Assembly: GCA_002551355.1 (NCBI GenBank)
Contig: NTHE01000030.1
Location: 32,952 to 96,951, forward strand
DNA: 64,000 bases
From: Streptomyces sp. man185
GTDB lineage: Bacteria > Actinomycetota > Actinomycetes > Streptomycetales > Streptomycetaceae
Direction: 5' to 3'
The translations under genes and the position numbers were made by a program. Shown in pieces: positions 34,840 to 43,902 of this stretch. The notes beneath the pieces were generated by a model. It was not told where the DNA came from and searched no databases. It saw only the letters and a program-made list of their open reading frames with translations. Within the stretch, counting starts at the first letter, position 1. Each line of letters begins with the position of its first letter.

Positions 34840-36575
34840 TCAGGTTCGAGCGGGTCTCCGTGCGGTACGAGGGCACGGAGCATCCCACGCTGTCCGGGGT
34901 CGACCTCACGGTCCCCGAGGGCGAACTCGTCCTGCTCGTCGGCCCCTCCGGTGTCGGTAAGTCGACTTTGCTGGGTACCGTCTCCGGGCTCGTCCCGCAT
35001 TTCACGGGCGGGCTGCTGTCGGGCCGGGTCACGGTGGGCGGTCGCGACACGCGTACGCACAAGCCCCGGGAACTGGCCGATCTGGTCGGCACGGTGGGCC
35101 AGGATCCGCTCGCGCACTTCGTCACGGACACGGTCGAGGACGAGCTCGCGTACGGCATGGAGTCACTCGGCCTGGCCCCGGACGTGATGCGCCGCCGGGT
35201 CGAGGAGACCCTCGATCTGCTGGGCCTGGCCGAGCTGCGCGACCGGCCGATCGCGACCCTGTCGGGCGGCCAGCAGCAGCGCGTGGCGATCGGTTCGGTG
35301 CTCACGCCGCACCCGAAGGTGCTGGTGCTGGACGAGCCGACCTCCGCGCTGGACCCAGCGGCGGCCGAGGAGGTACTCGCGGTGCTCCAGCGGCTGGTGC
35401 ACGACCTGGGCACGACCGTGCTGATGGCCGAGCACCGGCTGGAGCGGGTCGTGCAGTACGCGGACCAGGTCGTCCTGCTGCCCACACCGGGCGCCGCCCC
35501 CGTGATGGGGCCGCCCGCCGAGATCATGAAGGTGTCGCCGGTCCGGCCGCCGGTGGCGGAGCTGGGCCTGCTGGCGGGATGGGACCCGCTGCCCCTGTCG
35601 GTACGGGACGCCCGGCGTGGGGCGGGCGCGCTGCGGGAGCGACTGGCGGGGGCCGCGGCGCCCGTGCGTACGGCCGTTCCCCAGGTGTCGGCACCGGCGC
35701 CGGGGGCGCTCGCCGCGGGGCGCTCCCGCCCCGGACGCCTCGCCCGGCTACTGGGCCGGGGAGGTGCGGAGAGCCCTCGCACGTCCGACGCGTCCGCCGC
35801 CCCGGCCGCCGTCGATCCGGTCACCCGGGTCGAGGGGCTCGGGGTGCGGCGCGGCCGGGTCGAGGCGCTGCGGCGAGTGACGCTCACCGTGGCCCCGGGC
35901 GAGACGGTGGCGCTGATGGGCCGCAACGGGGCCGGCAAGTCCACCCTGCTCGGGGCGCTCGTCGGCATGATCGAGCCCACCGCGGGCACCGTGCGCGTCG
36001 GCGGCCTGGCCCCCGCCCGGACGGACCCCCGGGCGATGGTGCGCCGGGTCGGCCTCGTACCGCAGGAACCGCGCGATCTGCTGTACGCGGACACGGTGGC
36101 CGCCGAGTGCTCGGCCGCCGACCGGGATGCGGGCGCGGCGGAGGGCGCCTGCCGGGCGCTGGTGTCGGAGCTGCTGCCGGGGGTCGGGGACGACACCCAT
36201 CCCCGGGACCTCTCCGAGGGCCAGCGGCTCGCCCTGGCCCTGGCGCTGGTGCTGACGGGCCGGCCGCCGCTGTTGCTGCTGGACGAGCCGACGCGGGGCC
36301 TGGACTACGCGGCGAAGGCCCGGCTCGTCGGCGTCCTGCGCGGGCTGGCGGCCGAGGGGCATGCCATCGTCCTGGCGACCCACGACGTGGAGCTGGCGGC
36401 GGAGCTGGCCCACCGGGTGGTGATCCTCGCGGACGGGGAGGTCGTCGCGGACGGCCCGACCGGCCAGGTAGTGGTCTCCTCCCCCGCCTTCGCCCCGCAG
36501 ACGGCGAAGATCCTGGCCCCGCAGGAGTGGCTGACCGTCTCCCAGGTGCGCGACGCCCTGGAGGCGGGAGCGTGA
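34836..36575 (+). CDS. ECF transporter ATPase, two fused ABC domains
   Basis: 579 residues from the GTG at 34836 (GTGA overlap). Domain 1: Walker A GPSGVGKST at 36-44, signature LSGGQQQR, Walker B VLVLDEPTSALDP. Domain 2, after a Pro/Ala linker: Walker A GRNGAGKST near 362, signature LSEGQ, Walker B LLLLDEPTRGLD. It is a fused EcfA1/EcfA2 pair that drives the cobalamin importer from the cytoplasmic side. Confidence 0.93.
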   Translation: MIRFERVSVRYEGTEHPTLSGVDLTVPEGELVLLVGPSGVGKSTLLGTVSGLVPHFTGGLLSGRVTVGGRDTRTHKPRELADLVGTVGQDPLAHFVTDTVEDELAYGMESLGLAPDVMRRRVEETLDLLGLAELRDRPIATLSGGQQQRVAIGSVLTPHPKVLVLDEPTSALDPAAAEEVLAVLQRLVHDLGTTVLMAEHRLERVVQYADQVVLLPTPGAAPVMGPPAEIMKVSPVRPPVAELGLLAGWDPLPLSVRDARRGAGALRERLAGAAAPVRTAVPQVSAPAPGALAAGRSRPGRLARLLGRGGAESPRTSDASAAPAAVDPVTRVEGLGVRRGRVEALRRVTLTVAPGETVALMGRNGAGKSTLLGALVGMIEPTAGTVRVGGLAPARTDPRAMVRRVGLVPQEPRDLLYADTVAAECSAADRDAGAAEGACRALVSELLPGVGDDTHPRDLSEGQRLALALALVLTGRPPLLLLDEPTRGLDYAAKARLVGVLRGLAAEGHAIVLATHDVELAAELAHRVVILADGEVVADGPTGQVVVSSPAFAPQTAKILAPQEWLTVSQVRDALEAGA

Positions 36576-37444
36576 AGGGGGCGACGGATGTCAAGGTGAT
36601 GACGGACGTACGGGAGCGGGCTCCCCGGCCCGTGCGGCTCGGGCCGAAGTCGGTCGCCGTCCTGCTGCTGACCGGGGCCGTCGGCGTCGTCGCCTTCGGA
36701 TGGCCGCTGCTGGCGGACGCCGGGTCCGGGCTCGCGCACGCCAAGGACGCGCCCTGGCTGTTCGCGGCGCTGCTGCCGCTGCTCGTCGCGGTGGTGGTGG
36801 CGACGATCTCCGAGTCCGGGATGGACGCGAAGGCCGTCGCGATGCTCGGTGTGCTGGCGGCGGTCGGGGCGGCGTTGCGCCCGCTCGGGGCGGGGACGGC
36901 GGGCCTGGAGCCGATGTTCTTCCTGATGGTGCTGAGCGGCCGGGTGCTCGGCCCCGGCTTCGGCTTCGTCCTCGGCTCGGTGACCATGTTCGCCTCGGCC
37001 CTGCTGACGGGCGGGGTCGGGCCGTGGATGCCGTTCCAGATGCTGTCGATGGGCTGGTTCACGATGGGCGCGGGGCTGCTGCCGGGGGCGGACCGGCTGC
37101 GCGGCCGGGCCGAGCTGGCGATGCTGGCGGTGTACGGGTGCGTGGCGGCGTTCGCGTACGGCACGGTGATGAATCTGCAGGGCTGGACGCTCATCGGCGG
37201 TCTCGGCTCGGGGATCTCGTTCGTCGCGGGCGACCCGCTGCACGAGAACCTGGTGCGCTTCCTCGCCTACTGCGCGGCGACCTCGCTGGGCTGGGACCTG
37301 GGGCGGGCCGTGTTGACGGTGGTGCTGACCCTGACGCTCGGCCCGACGCTGCTGAAGGCGCTGCGCCGGGCCACCCGGCGGGCAGCCTTCGACGCGCGGG
37401 CGGCGTTCGGGGAGCCCGAGGGGACGGCCCCGGGCTCACCATGA
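36572..37444 (+). CDS. ECF transporter S component, probably cobalamin-specific
   Basis: 290 residues, GTGA overlap with the ATPase gene. Six or more hydrophobic helices; the segment AALRPLGAGTAGLEPMFFLMVLSGRVLGPGFGFVLGS resembles EcfS proteins of the ECF_trnsprt class. It is the last gene of the riboswitch-controlled operon, so its ligand is most likely cobalamin or a corrinoid. It ends 16 bp from the convergent thiolase gene, with no separate terminator visible. Confidence 0.85.
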   Translation: MKGATDVKVMTDVRERAPRPVRLGPKSVAVLLLTGAVGVVAFGWPLLADAGSGLAHAKDAPWLFAALLPLLVAVVVATISESGMDAKAVAMLGVLAAVGAALRPLGAGTAGLEPMFFLMVLSGRVLGPGFGFVLGSVTMFASALLTGGVGPWMPFQMLSMGWFTMGAGLLPGADRLRGRAELAMLAVYGCVAAFAYGTVMNLQGWTLIGGLGSGISFVAGDPLHENLVRFLAYCAATSLGWDLGRAVLTVVLTLTLGPTLLKALRRATRRAAFDARAAFGEPEGTAPGSP

Positions 37445-37459
37445 AGTGCCTGTACGGGG

Positions 37460-38638
37460 TCACAGCCGCTGGATGATCGTTCCCGTCGCCAGGGCCCCTC
37501 CCGCGCACATCGTGATCAGCGCGAACTCCTTGTCGCGGCGTTCCAGTTCGTGCAGGGCCGTGGTGATCAGCCGGGCGCCCGTCGCTCCGACCGGGTGGCC
37601 CAGCGCGATCGCGCCGCCGTTGACATTGACCTTCTCCAGGCCGTCGAGGTCCGCCTCGAACTCCTGCGCCCAGCTCAGCACCACCGAGGCGAACGCCTCG
37701 TTGATCTCGACGAGGTCGATGTCCCGCAGCGACATGCCCGCCTTGCCGAGCACCGCCCGGGTCGCGTCGATCGGGCCGTCGAGGTGGAAGTGCGGGTCGG
37801 AGCCGACGAGGGCCTGGGCCACGATCCGGGCCCGGGGCTTGAGCTTCAGGGCCCGGGCCATGCGCTTGGAGGACCACATGATCGCGCAGGCCCCGTCCGA
37901 TATCTGCGAGGAGTTCCCGGCGGTGTGGATCGCGCTCGGCATGACGGCCTTCAGCCCGGCGAGCGCCTCCATCGAGGTGTCGCGCAGCCCCTCGTCCCGG
38001 TCGACGAGCCGCCACATGCCCTGGCCCGCCGCCTGCTCCTCCTCGGTGGTCGGGACCTGAACGGCGTACGTCTCGCGCTTGAACCGCTCCTCGGCCCAGG
38101 CGGCGGCCGCCCGGCGCTGGGAGAGCAGGCCGAGCGCGTCGACCCGCTCCCGGGTCAGGCCGCGCTTGCGGGCGATGCGCTCGGCGGCCTCGAACTGGTT
38201 GGGCAGGTCGACGTTCCACTCGTCGGGCCAGGGCTTCCCCGGGCCGTGCTTGGAGCCGCTGCCCAGCGGCACCCGGGACATCGCCTCGACGCCGCAGCTG
38301 ATCCCGACGTCGATGACCCCGGCGGCGACCATGTTGGCGACCATGTGGGAGGCCTGCTGCGAGGAGCCGCACTGACAGTCCACGGTGGTGGCGGCGGTCT
38401 CGTAGGGCAGGCCGACGGTCAGCCAGGCGGTGCGGGCCGGGTTCATGGACTGCTCGCCGGCGTGGGTGACGGTGCCGCCGACGATCTGTTCGACGCAGTC
38501 GGCCTGGATGCCGGTGCGGCCGAGAAGTTCTCGGTACGTCTCGCCCAGCAGATAGGCGGGGTGCAGATTGGCGAGTGCGCCTCCACGCTTGCCGATGGGA
38601 GTGCGTACGGCTTCGACGATGACGGGTTCCGCGGCCAT
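37460..38638 (-). CDS. fadA5: steroid-type thiolase (FadA5-like)
   Basis: 392 residues from the ATG at 38638. The nucleophile is Cys90 in DCQCGSSQQ; the second pair is His348 (GHPVGATG) and Cys378 (CAGGALATG), mirroring FadA5 Cys93/His347/Cys377. Long stretches follow FadA5 as I remember it (WNVDLPNQFEAAERIARKRG, IHTAGNSSQISDGA, RARIVAQALVG). FadA5 cleaves the steroid side-chain 3-ketoacyl-CoA to release acetyl- or propionyl-CoA. It is divergent from a CYP125-like P450, as expected for a side-chain catabolic pair. Confidence 0.88.
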   Translation of the reverse strand: MAAEPVIVEAVRTPIGKRGGALANLHPAYLLGETYRELLGRTGIQADCVEQIVGGTVTHAGEQSMNPARTAWLTVGLPYETAATTVDCQCGSSQQASHMVANMVAAGVIDVGISCGVEAMSRVPLGSGSKHGPGKPWPDEWNVDLPNQFEAAERIARKRGLTRERVDALGLLSQRRAAAAWAEERFKRETYAVQVPTTEEEQAAGQGMWRLVDRDEGLRDTSMEALAGLKAVMPSAIHTAGNSSQISDGACAIMWSSKRMARALKLKPRARIVAQALVGSDPHFHLDGPIDATRAVLGKAGMSLRDIDLVEINEAFASVVLSWAQEFEADLDGLEKVNVNGGAIALGHPVGATGARLITTALHELERRDKEFALITMCAGGALATGTIIQRL

Positions 38639-38692
38639 GAGCTCGTCCTCTCCTCGCGCTTCCGCAGGGGGCGTCCCGGCGCCCACGGAAGG

Positions 38693-38712
38693 AACTAGTA
38701 CGCGTTCTAGTT
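38693..38712. promoter_or_regulatory. 20-bp palindrome upstream of thiolase, KstR-like
   Basis: AACTAGTACGCGTTCTAGTT is palindromic apart from one base pair. Its centre, TAGTACGCGTTCTA, matches TnnAACnnGTTnnA at seven of eight positions. It lies 55 bp upstream of the thiolase ATG. Confidence 0.65.
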
Positions 38713-38855
38713 CTGCAAGCAGTCTCGTGACGGCGGCCCGGCTGCGCAAGAGGCGTGCACGCGCCGCACACGCACGACTCCGGCGCGAAAGCACTCCCGC
38801 CCACGCCCGCACGCCCGCCCGGGGCAACGGATCGACCCATGCCCCTTGCCACTTG

Positions 38856-38869
38856 TAGAACTCGTTACT
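38856..38869. promoter_or_regulatory. KstR-like operator upstream of the P450
   Basis: TAGAACTCGTTACT matches TnnAACnnGTTnnA at seven of eight positions (the last A is T). It is about 100 bp upstream of the P450 start. Confidence 0.6.
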
Positions 38870-38970
38870 ACCTTGCGGGCAACTCCTGATGGGTCGTCAG
38901 GTAATCGAACAGCGCATCGGACGACGACGGTTCGCCGCCAGATGCCGGAGTGGAAGTGGAAGAGGTGCCC

Positions 38971-40224
38971 ATGCGCTGCCCCCATCTGCCCGACGGGTTC
39001 GACTTCACCGATCCCGACCTCCTCCAAGACCGTGTTCCGCACCGGGAGTTCGCCCTCATGCGGGAGACCGCACCGGTCTGGTGGTGCACCCAGCCGGCCA
39101 ACACCTCCGGGTTCGGCGACGAGGGCTACTGGGTCGTCACCCGGCACGCGGACGTCAAGTACGTCTCCACGCACCCGGAGTTGTTCTCCTCGAACACCAA
39201 CACTGCCGTCATCCGCTTCAACGAGACGATCAGCCGCGACCAGATCGACGTCCAGAAACTGATCATGCTGAACATGGACCCGCCGGAGCACACCCGGGTC
39301 CGCCAGATCGTCCAGCGCGGCTTCACCCCGCGCGCGGTGCGCTCGCTGGAGGCGGCGCTGCGCAGCAGGGCCCGCTCCATCGTCGAGACGGCCCTCGCCT
39401 CGGCGGACGCCGACGGTTCCTTCGACTTCGTGACGAACATCGCGGTGGAGCTCCCGCTCCAGGCCATCGCCGAACTCATCGGCGTACCGCAGGAGGACAG
39501 GTCCAAGATCTTCGACTGGTCCAACAAGATGGCCGCGTACGACGATCCGGAGTACGCGATCACCGAGGAGGTCGGCGCCGAGGCGGCGATGGAGATCGTG
39601 GCGTACTCGATGAACCTGGCGGCGGCCCGCAAGGAGTGCCCGGCCAAGGACATCGTGAGTCAGCTCGTCGCGGCGGAGGGCGAGGGGAACCTGTCCTCCG
39701 ACGAGTTCGGGTTCTTCGTGATCCTGCTCGCGGTGGCCGGCAACGAGACGACGCGTAACGCGATCAGCCACGGCATGCACGCCTTCCTGACCCATCCCGA
39801 GCAGTGGGAGCTGTACAAGCGGGAGCGCCCGAGGACCACGGCCGAGGAGATCGTGCGCTGGGCGACCCCGGTGGTCTCCTTCCAGCGGACCGCCACCCAG
39901 GATCTGGAGCTGGGCGGTCAGCGGATCAGGAAGGGCGAGCGGGTGGGGCTGTTCTACTCCTCGGCCAACAACGACCCGGAGGTGTTCGACGCCCCCGAGG
40001 CTTTCGACATCACCCGCGACCCCAACCCGCACCTCGGGTTCGGCGGCGGCGGTCCGCACTTCTGCCTGGGCAAGTCGCTGGCCGTGATGGAGATCGACCT
40101 GATCTTCAACGCCGTCGCGGACGTGCTGCCGGATCTGCGGCTGCTTCAGGACCCGCGCCGACTGCGTTCGGCCTGGCTCAACGGGATCAAGCAGCTCCAG
40201 GTGACCACGGCGGCGGAATCCTGA
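38971..40224 (+). CDS. cyp125: cytochrome P450, CYP125-like (steroid C26/27 monooxygenase)
   Basis: 417 residues from the ATG at 38971; GGAAGAGG precedes it and a GTG at 38950 is an alternative. Heme ligand Cys365 in FGGGGPHFCLG, ExxR in AEEIVR, and I-helix VAGNETTRN. The C-terminal LPDLRLLQDPRRLRSAWLNGIKQLQV and the HTRVRQIVQRGFTPRAV region follow Mycobacterium CYP125A1 closely. That enzyme oxidises the terminal methyl of the cholesterol side chain to the acid. The ferredoxin at 28.3 kb is a possible redox partner. Confidence 0.87.
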   Translation: MRCPHLPDGFDFTDPDLLQDRVPHREFALMRETAPVWWCTQPANTSGFGDEGYWVVTRHADVKYVSTHPELFSSNTNTAVIRFNETISRDQIDVQKLIMLNMDPPEHTRVRQIVQRGFTPRAVRSLEAALRSRARSIVETALASADADGSFDFVTNIAVELPLQAIAELIGVPQEDRSKIFDWSNKMAAYDDPEYAITEEVGAEAAMEIVAYSMNLAAARKECPAKDIVSQLVAAEGEGNLSSDEFGFFVILLAVAGNETTRNAISHGMHAFLTHPEQWELYKRERPRTTAEEIVRWATPVVSFQRTATQDLELGGQRIRKGERVGLFYSSANNDPEVFDAPEAFDITRDPNPHLGFGGGGPHFCLGKSLAVMEIDLIFNAVADVLPDLRLLQDPRRLRSAWLNGIKQLQVTTAAES

Positions 40225-40285
40225 CACCGGTCCCGAGTGGCGGCCGAGGCGGCGCGGGCGGACGATGGGCGCGCGGCGATCCATG

Positions 40286-40331
40286 CCGAAGGGGTGCCGG
40301 GACGGTGAACGTCGTCCCGGCACCCCTTCGG
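40286..40331. terminator. strong bidirectional hairpin between P450 and GT87/PAP2 genes
   Basis: A perfect 19-bp stem, CCGAAGGGGTGCCGGGACG at 40286-40304 pairing with 40313-40331 around an 8-base loop. It lies between two convergent genes. Confidence 0.85.
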
Positions 40332-40371
40332 CCTGCTCCCCCGTTGTTCGCCGGGGCGTGCCGGGCGCGCC

Positions 40372-42498
40372 CTAGGTGCCCGCGACCTTCTCGGCCGGTT
40401 CGCGTTCCGGTACGAGGGCGGGTTCGGCGGGTTCGTCGGACTGCTTCGGTTCCGTCGCCGCGGGCTCAGCGGGCTCCGCGACCACCGGTTCCGCGTCGGT
40501 CGCCCGCTCCTCGTCGGTCACCAGCTTCCGCGGCCCCGACAGCACGTACGTCAGCCCGAAGCCCATCGCCACGACCAGGGCGCCGCCGGCCGCGTCGAGC
40601 ACCCAGTGGTTGGCGGTGGCCACGATCGCGGCGATCGTGAAGAGCGGGTGCAGCAGGCCGAGCGCCTTCATCCACAGCTTCGGAGCCAGCATCACGATGA
40701 CCACACCGCACCACAGCGACCAGCCGAAGTGCAGCGACGGCATCGCCGCGTACTGGTTGGTGACGGTGGTCAGCGTCCCGTAGTCGGGCTTCGCGAAGTC
40801 CTGCACCCCGTGGACGGTGTCGATGAAACCGAGCCCGGGCATGAGCCGGGGCGGGGCCAGCGGGTAGAGCCAGAAGCCGACGAGCGCGAGCAGCGTGGCG
40901 AAGCCGATGGAGGAGCGGACCCAGCGGTAGTCGGCGGGGCGGCGCGCGTACAGCACCCCGAGGATCGTCAGCGGGACGATGAAGTGGAACGTGGAGTAGT
41001 AGTAGTCGAAGAACTCGCGCAGCCAAGTGATCTGGACGACCGTGTGGTTGACCCAGTGCTCGATGTCGATGTGCAGCCACTGCTCGATGGCGTGGATCTG
41101 CCGGCCGTGCTCCTCGGCGAGCGGGCGGCCCGCCCGGGCGGCGAGGCGGACCTGGGCGTAGGCGTCGTAGACGACCCGGATGAGCAGGAGTTCCAGCAGC
41201 AGGTTGGGGCGGGTGAGGACCCGGCGCCAGAACGGCAGGAGCGGCACGCGTCTCCAGCGCGCCGCGACCGGTTTCGCGTAGTCGGTGGGGACCGGGTGCT
41301 GCCAGTACGGCGAGGTGCGGGGCAGGAACGGGGCGAGGCAGGCGGCGCCGAGCGCCACGAGGAGCAGCACGTTGTCGCGTACGGGGAAGAGCGCCTCGAT
41401 GTTCGGCAGCAGCATCGTGCCCGGCAGGGTGACGACCAGCACCACCACGGACGGCCAGACCAGCCGGTCGGAGGCCCGCTTGCCGACCCTCCCGACGACC
41501 GCGAGGAGCACCCAGAGGAGCTGGTGCTGCCAGGCGGTCGGCGAGACGGCGACCACGACGCAGCCGGTCACGGCCACCGCGAGGAGCAGCTGCCCGTCCT
41601 GGGCGTACCGCACCGCGCGACGCAGCCCGAAGATCACGACGGCGGCGGAGAGCACCAGGAACAGGGTGATCTCCAGCGGCCCTTCGAGGCCGAGCCGGAG
41701 CAGCGCCCCGTGCAGGGACTGGTTGGCCAGGCTGTCCGGCCGCTCCCCCAGCCCGGCGCCCGCGAGGTGGTGCACCCAGTACGTCCACGAGTCCTTCGGC
41801 GCGGCGGCCCAGGCGGCGGCCGTGGCGAGGGCGAAGGTCACGCCCGCGCTCACCGAGGCCTGCCGCCTGCCGGTCAGCCAGAGCAGGGCGGCGAAGAGCA
41901 GCAGCACCGGCTGGAAGGCGGCGGCGACGCCGACGAGGACGCCCGCCGCCCGGTGGTCCCGGACGACGAACCAGGCCAGGAGCACCAGCAGGACGGGCAG
42001 GATGCTGGTCTGGCCCAGGTGCAGGGCGTTGCGGACCGGCAGCGACAGCATGAACAGGCTGATCGCCACGGGGGCCGCGAGCAGGGCCGTCCGGCGGCCC
42101 ACCGGCGAGGGCAGGGCCCGGGCCGCGACGAGGCCGAGGGCGACGACGAGCAGCAGGGACCCGAACGTCCACGCGACGCCCAGGGTCTGCTGGGCCGTTG
42201 CGGTGAGCGGTTTCAGGACGAGACCGGCGAAGGGCGTCCCGGTGAACCGGCCGCTGTCGTACAGCGAGCCCGTCATGTGCAGGACGCCGTTCTCCCCGAT
42301 CCAGGTCTCCAGATCGAGGAGCCGTTCCCCCGGTGGCTGCCGGAGCACCACCGCCACCTGCCGTACCGCCAGCACGGCCACGACCAGCCAGAGCAGGACT
42401 CTGGTCAGCCCGGCCCCCGCTCCCGTGTCCGCCGCCGCGTCACCGCGCACACTGTGATCCGCATTCACCACGCTGCGCCGACCCTCCCACCGTTCCAT
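40372..42498 (-). CDS. bifunctional glycosyltransferase-87/PAP2 phosphatase
   Basis: 708 residues from the ATG at 42498; a GTG at 42474 is an alternative. The first ~420 residues are a multi-helix GT87-type polyprenyl-phosphate-dependent mannosyltransferase (an early Asp lies in the loop RLLDLETWIGENGVLH). The last ~250 are a PAP2 phosphatase with its motifs in AAMPSLHFGWS and ANHWVLDAAGG. A charged Glu/Pro/Ala tail ends the protein. The fusion could build and dephosphorylate lipid-linked glycans at the membrane. Transcribed alone. Confidence 0.85.
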   Translation of the reverse strand: MERWEGRRSVVNADHSVRGDAAADTGAGAGLTRVLLWLVVAVLAVRQVAVVLRQPPGERLLDLETWIGENGVLHMTGSLYDSGRFTGTPFAGLVLKPLTATAQQTLGVAWTFGSLLLVVALGLVAARALPSPVGRRTALLAAPVAISLFMLSLPVRNALHLGQTSILPVLLVLLAWFVVRDHRAAGVLVGVAAAFQPVLLLFAALLWLTGRRQASVSAGVTFALATAAAWAAAPKDSWTYWVHHLAGAGLGERPDSLANQSLHGALLRLGLEGPLEITLFLVLSAAVVIFGLRRAVRYAQDGQLLLAVAVTGCVVVAVSPTAWQHQLLWVLLAVVGRVGKRASDRLVWPSVVVLVVTLPGTMLLPNIEALFPVRDNVLLLVALGAACLAPFLPRTSPYWQHPVPTDYAKPVAARWRRVPLLPFWRRVLTRPNLLLELLLIRVVYDAYAQVRLAARAGRPLAEEHGRQIHAIEQWLHIDIEHWVNHTVVQITWLREFFDYYYSTFHFIVPLTILGVLYARRPADYRWVRSSIGFATLLALVGFWLYPLAPPRLMPGLGFIDTVHGVQDFAKPDYGTLTTVTNQYAAMPSLHFGWSLWCGVVIVMLAPKLWMKALGLLHPLFTIAAIVATANHWVLDAAGGALVVAMGFGLTYVLSGPRKLVTDEERATDAEPVVAEPAEPAATEPKQSDEPAEPALVPEREPAEKVAGT

Positions 42499-42690
42499 GC
42501 ACCGCCCCTTCGAGTGGGGGCCATGCAGGATGAAGCCTCGCATTGCCCTACGAGGTAGACACAATCAACCCCCTCTTTGCCTGACTGTCATCCTGCTTGG
42601 GGCCGGAACAAGTCGTCCGTGCGGATGACAACGGCAGGCGGCGGATGACGGAGAGCCCGGTGGGCCCCTCTCTCCCCTTCCCGGCGGGCC

Positions 42691-43848
42691 TCAGGCGTCC
42701 GGGCCGGCGGGGGCATCCGCCTGCCAGGCGGTGAACAGGGGTACGTCGTCGGTTCCGGCCAGCACGACAATGCCGAAGGGGCGGTCGAAGGCGATGTGGT
42801 GCACCCGCCGCGGCCCGGCGGCGGAGCCGGCCCGTATCGCGACCACGGTCACGGCCGCGGCCTCCACGCCCTCCTCGGCGATCTTCAGGACGGCTTCCTG
42901 GACCACGTCGGAGATGGCGAGGCGTTCGGGCGAGAGGCCGGAGAAGTCCGCGTCGTCGGAGGTGGCCAGCCGTACGCCCAGGGCGGACAGTTGCCCGGTG
43001 ACCGGCACCCGCGTCCGCAGGGCGAGCCGCGGCAGCCCGATGGTGACCCGGTCGGCGTCCAGCGGGACGCCCGCGGTCCGGGACGCCCAGCCCACGGGCA
43101 GCACCCGCTCCGGCCCGGCCCCCGGCTCCCCCAGGACGAAGCGGACCCGGGCCCCGGGCCCGCCGCCGGGTTCCCGCTCGCAGCGCAGCTCGACGACGGA
43201 CGTACCGCCGACCGTCCAGGCGTCGGCCGACGGCACGTCCTTGATCATGGTCGGCACCGGGCCGACCGCTCCGGCCGCGTCGGTGAACAGCAGGTTCTGT
43301 GTCCTCAGGCCCTCGAACGGATCCTCCCAGCGGGCCTTCAGCGCCAACACGTTGACCAGGGCGAGCAGGGTCTCGTCGGTGATCTCCAGCGGCAGCCGCT
43401 CGATCAGCCCGCCGGTGGTCTCGCACACCCAGGCGTCGACGGCCGCCGGGTCCATCGGGTCGAAGCGGACGTCCGGCAGCGCTTCCCGGTACGCCCGCAG
43501 CACGGGCACCCGGCTCCAGACCCGGGTGGCCACGCCGAGCGCCCCGGTCGCCGCCAGCTCGCGAGCCACCGCCGTGACGGCCGGGGCGGCCTCCCGGTCC
43601 GCGGTGCCGAGGAGGGTTCGCAGCTCGGCGGCGGTCGCGCCGCGTGCACCCGCGGCGACGGCGGCCAGGGCGAGCCACAGCCCGGCGGGCGAGCAGACGA
43701 AACCGGTGCCCGCCTCCGTACCGCCCCCGCCCCGGCCCGTTGCTGGTGCGGCGGCGGCCATACCGTCCCGTATCCAGCGTTCGGCGAGGTTTTGGATCGT
43801 TCCGGTCGTCGTCGTGGTCGTGGCGTCGGTCTCGGACACTTCGGTCAC
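42691..43848 (-). CDS. serpin-family protein
   Basis: 385 residues from the GTG at 43848, with GGAGGGG eight bases upstream. Serpin features: FVCSPAGLWLALAAVAAGARGATAAELRTLLG at the N-terminal helices, LLALVNVLALKARWEDPF at strand 3A, and the hinge EEGVEAAAVTVVAI leading to a reactive loop and HHIAFDRPFGIVVL. There is no signal peptide, so it is probably intracellular. The reactive-centre residues (around RAGSAAGPR) suggest a trypsin- or elastase-like target. Serpins are uncommon in bacteria. Confidence 0.88.
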   Translation of the reverse strand: MTEVSETDATTTTTTGTIQNLAERWIRDGMAAAAPATGRGGGGTEAGTGFVCSPAGLWLALAAVAAGARGATAAELRTLLGTADREAAPAVTAVARELAATGALGVATRVWSRVPVLRAYREALPDVRFDPMDPAAVDAWVCETTGGLIERLPLEITDETLLALVNVLALKARWEDPFEGLRTQNLLFTDAAGAVGPVPTMIKDVPSADAWTVGGTSVVELRCEREPGGGPGARVRFVLGEPGAGPERVLPVGWASRTAGVPLDADRVTIGLPRLALRTRVPVTGQLSALGVRLATSDDADFSGLSPERLAISDVVQEAVLKIAEEGVEAAAVTVVAIRAGSAAGPRRVHHIAFDRPFGIVVLAGTDDVPLFTAWQADAPAGPDA

Positions 43849-43902
43849 TACTGCCCCCTCCACAGGAAAACTGCGTCGTCGTCAGGCACTGCGGCAGCAA
43901 GA

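Noticed and set aside
40606..42558. Plus-strand frame of 650 codons opposite the GT87/PAP2 gene
   Set aside because: The translation is charged and repetitive with no fold features, whereas the minus-strand frame has PAP2 motifs and membrane helices.
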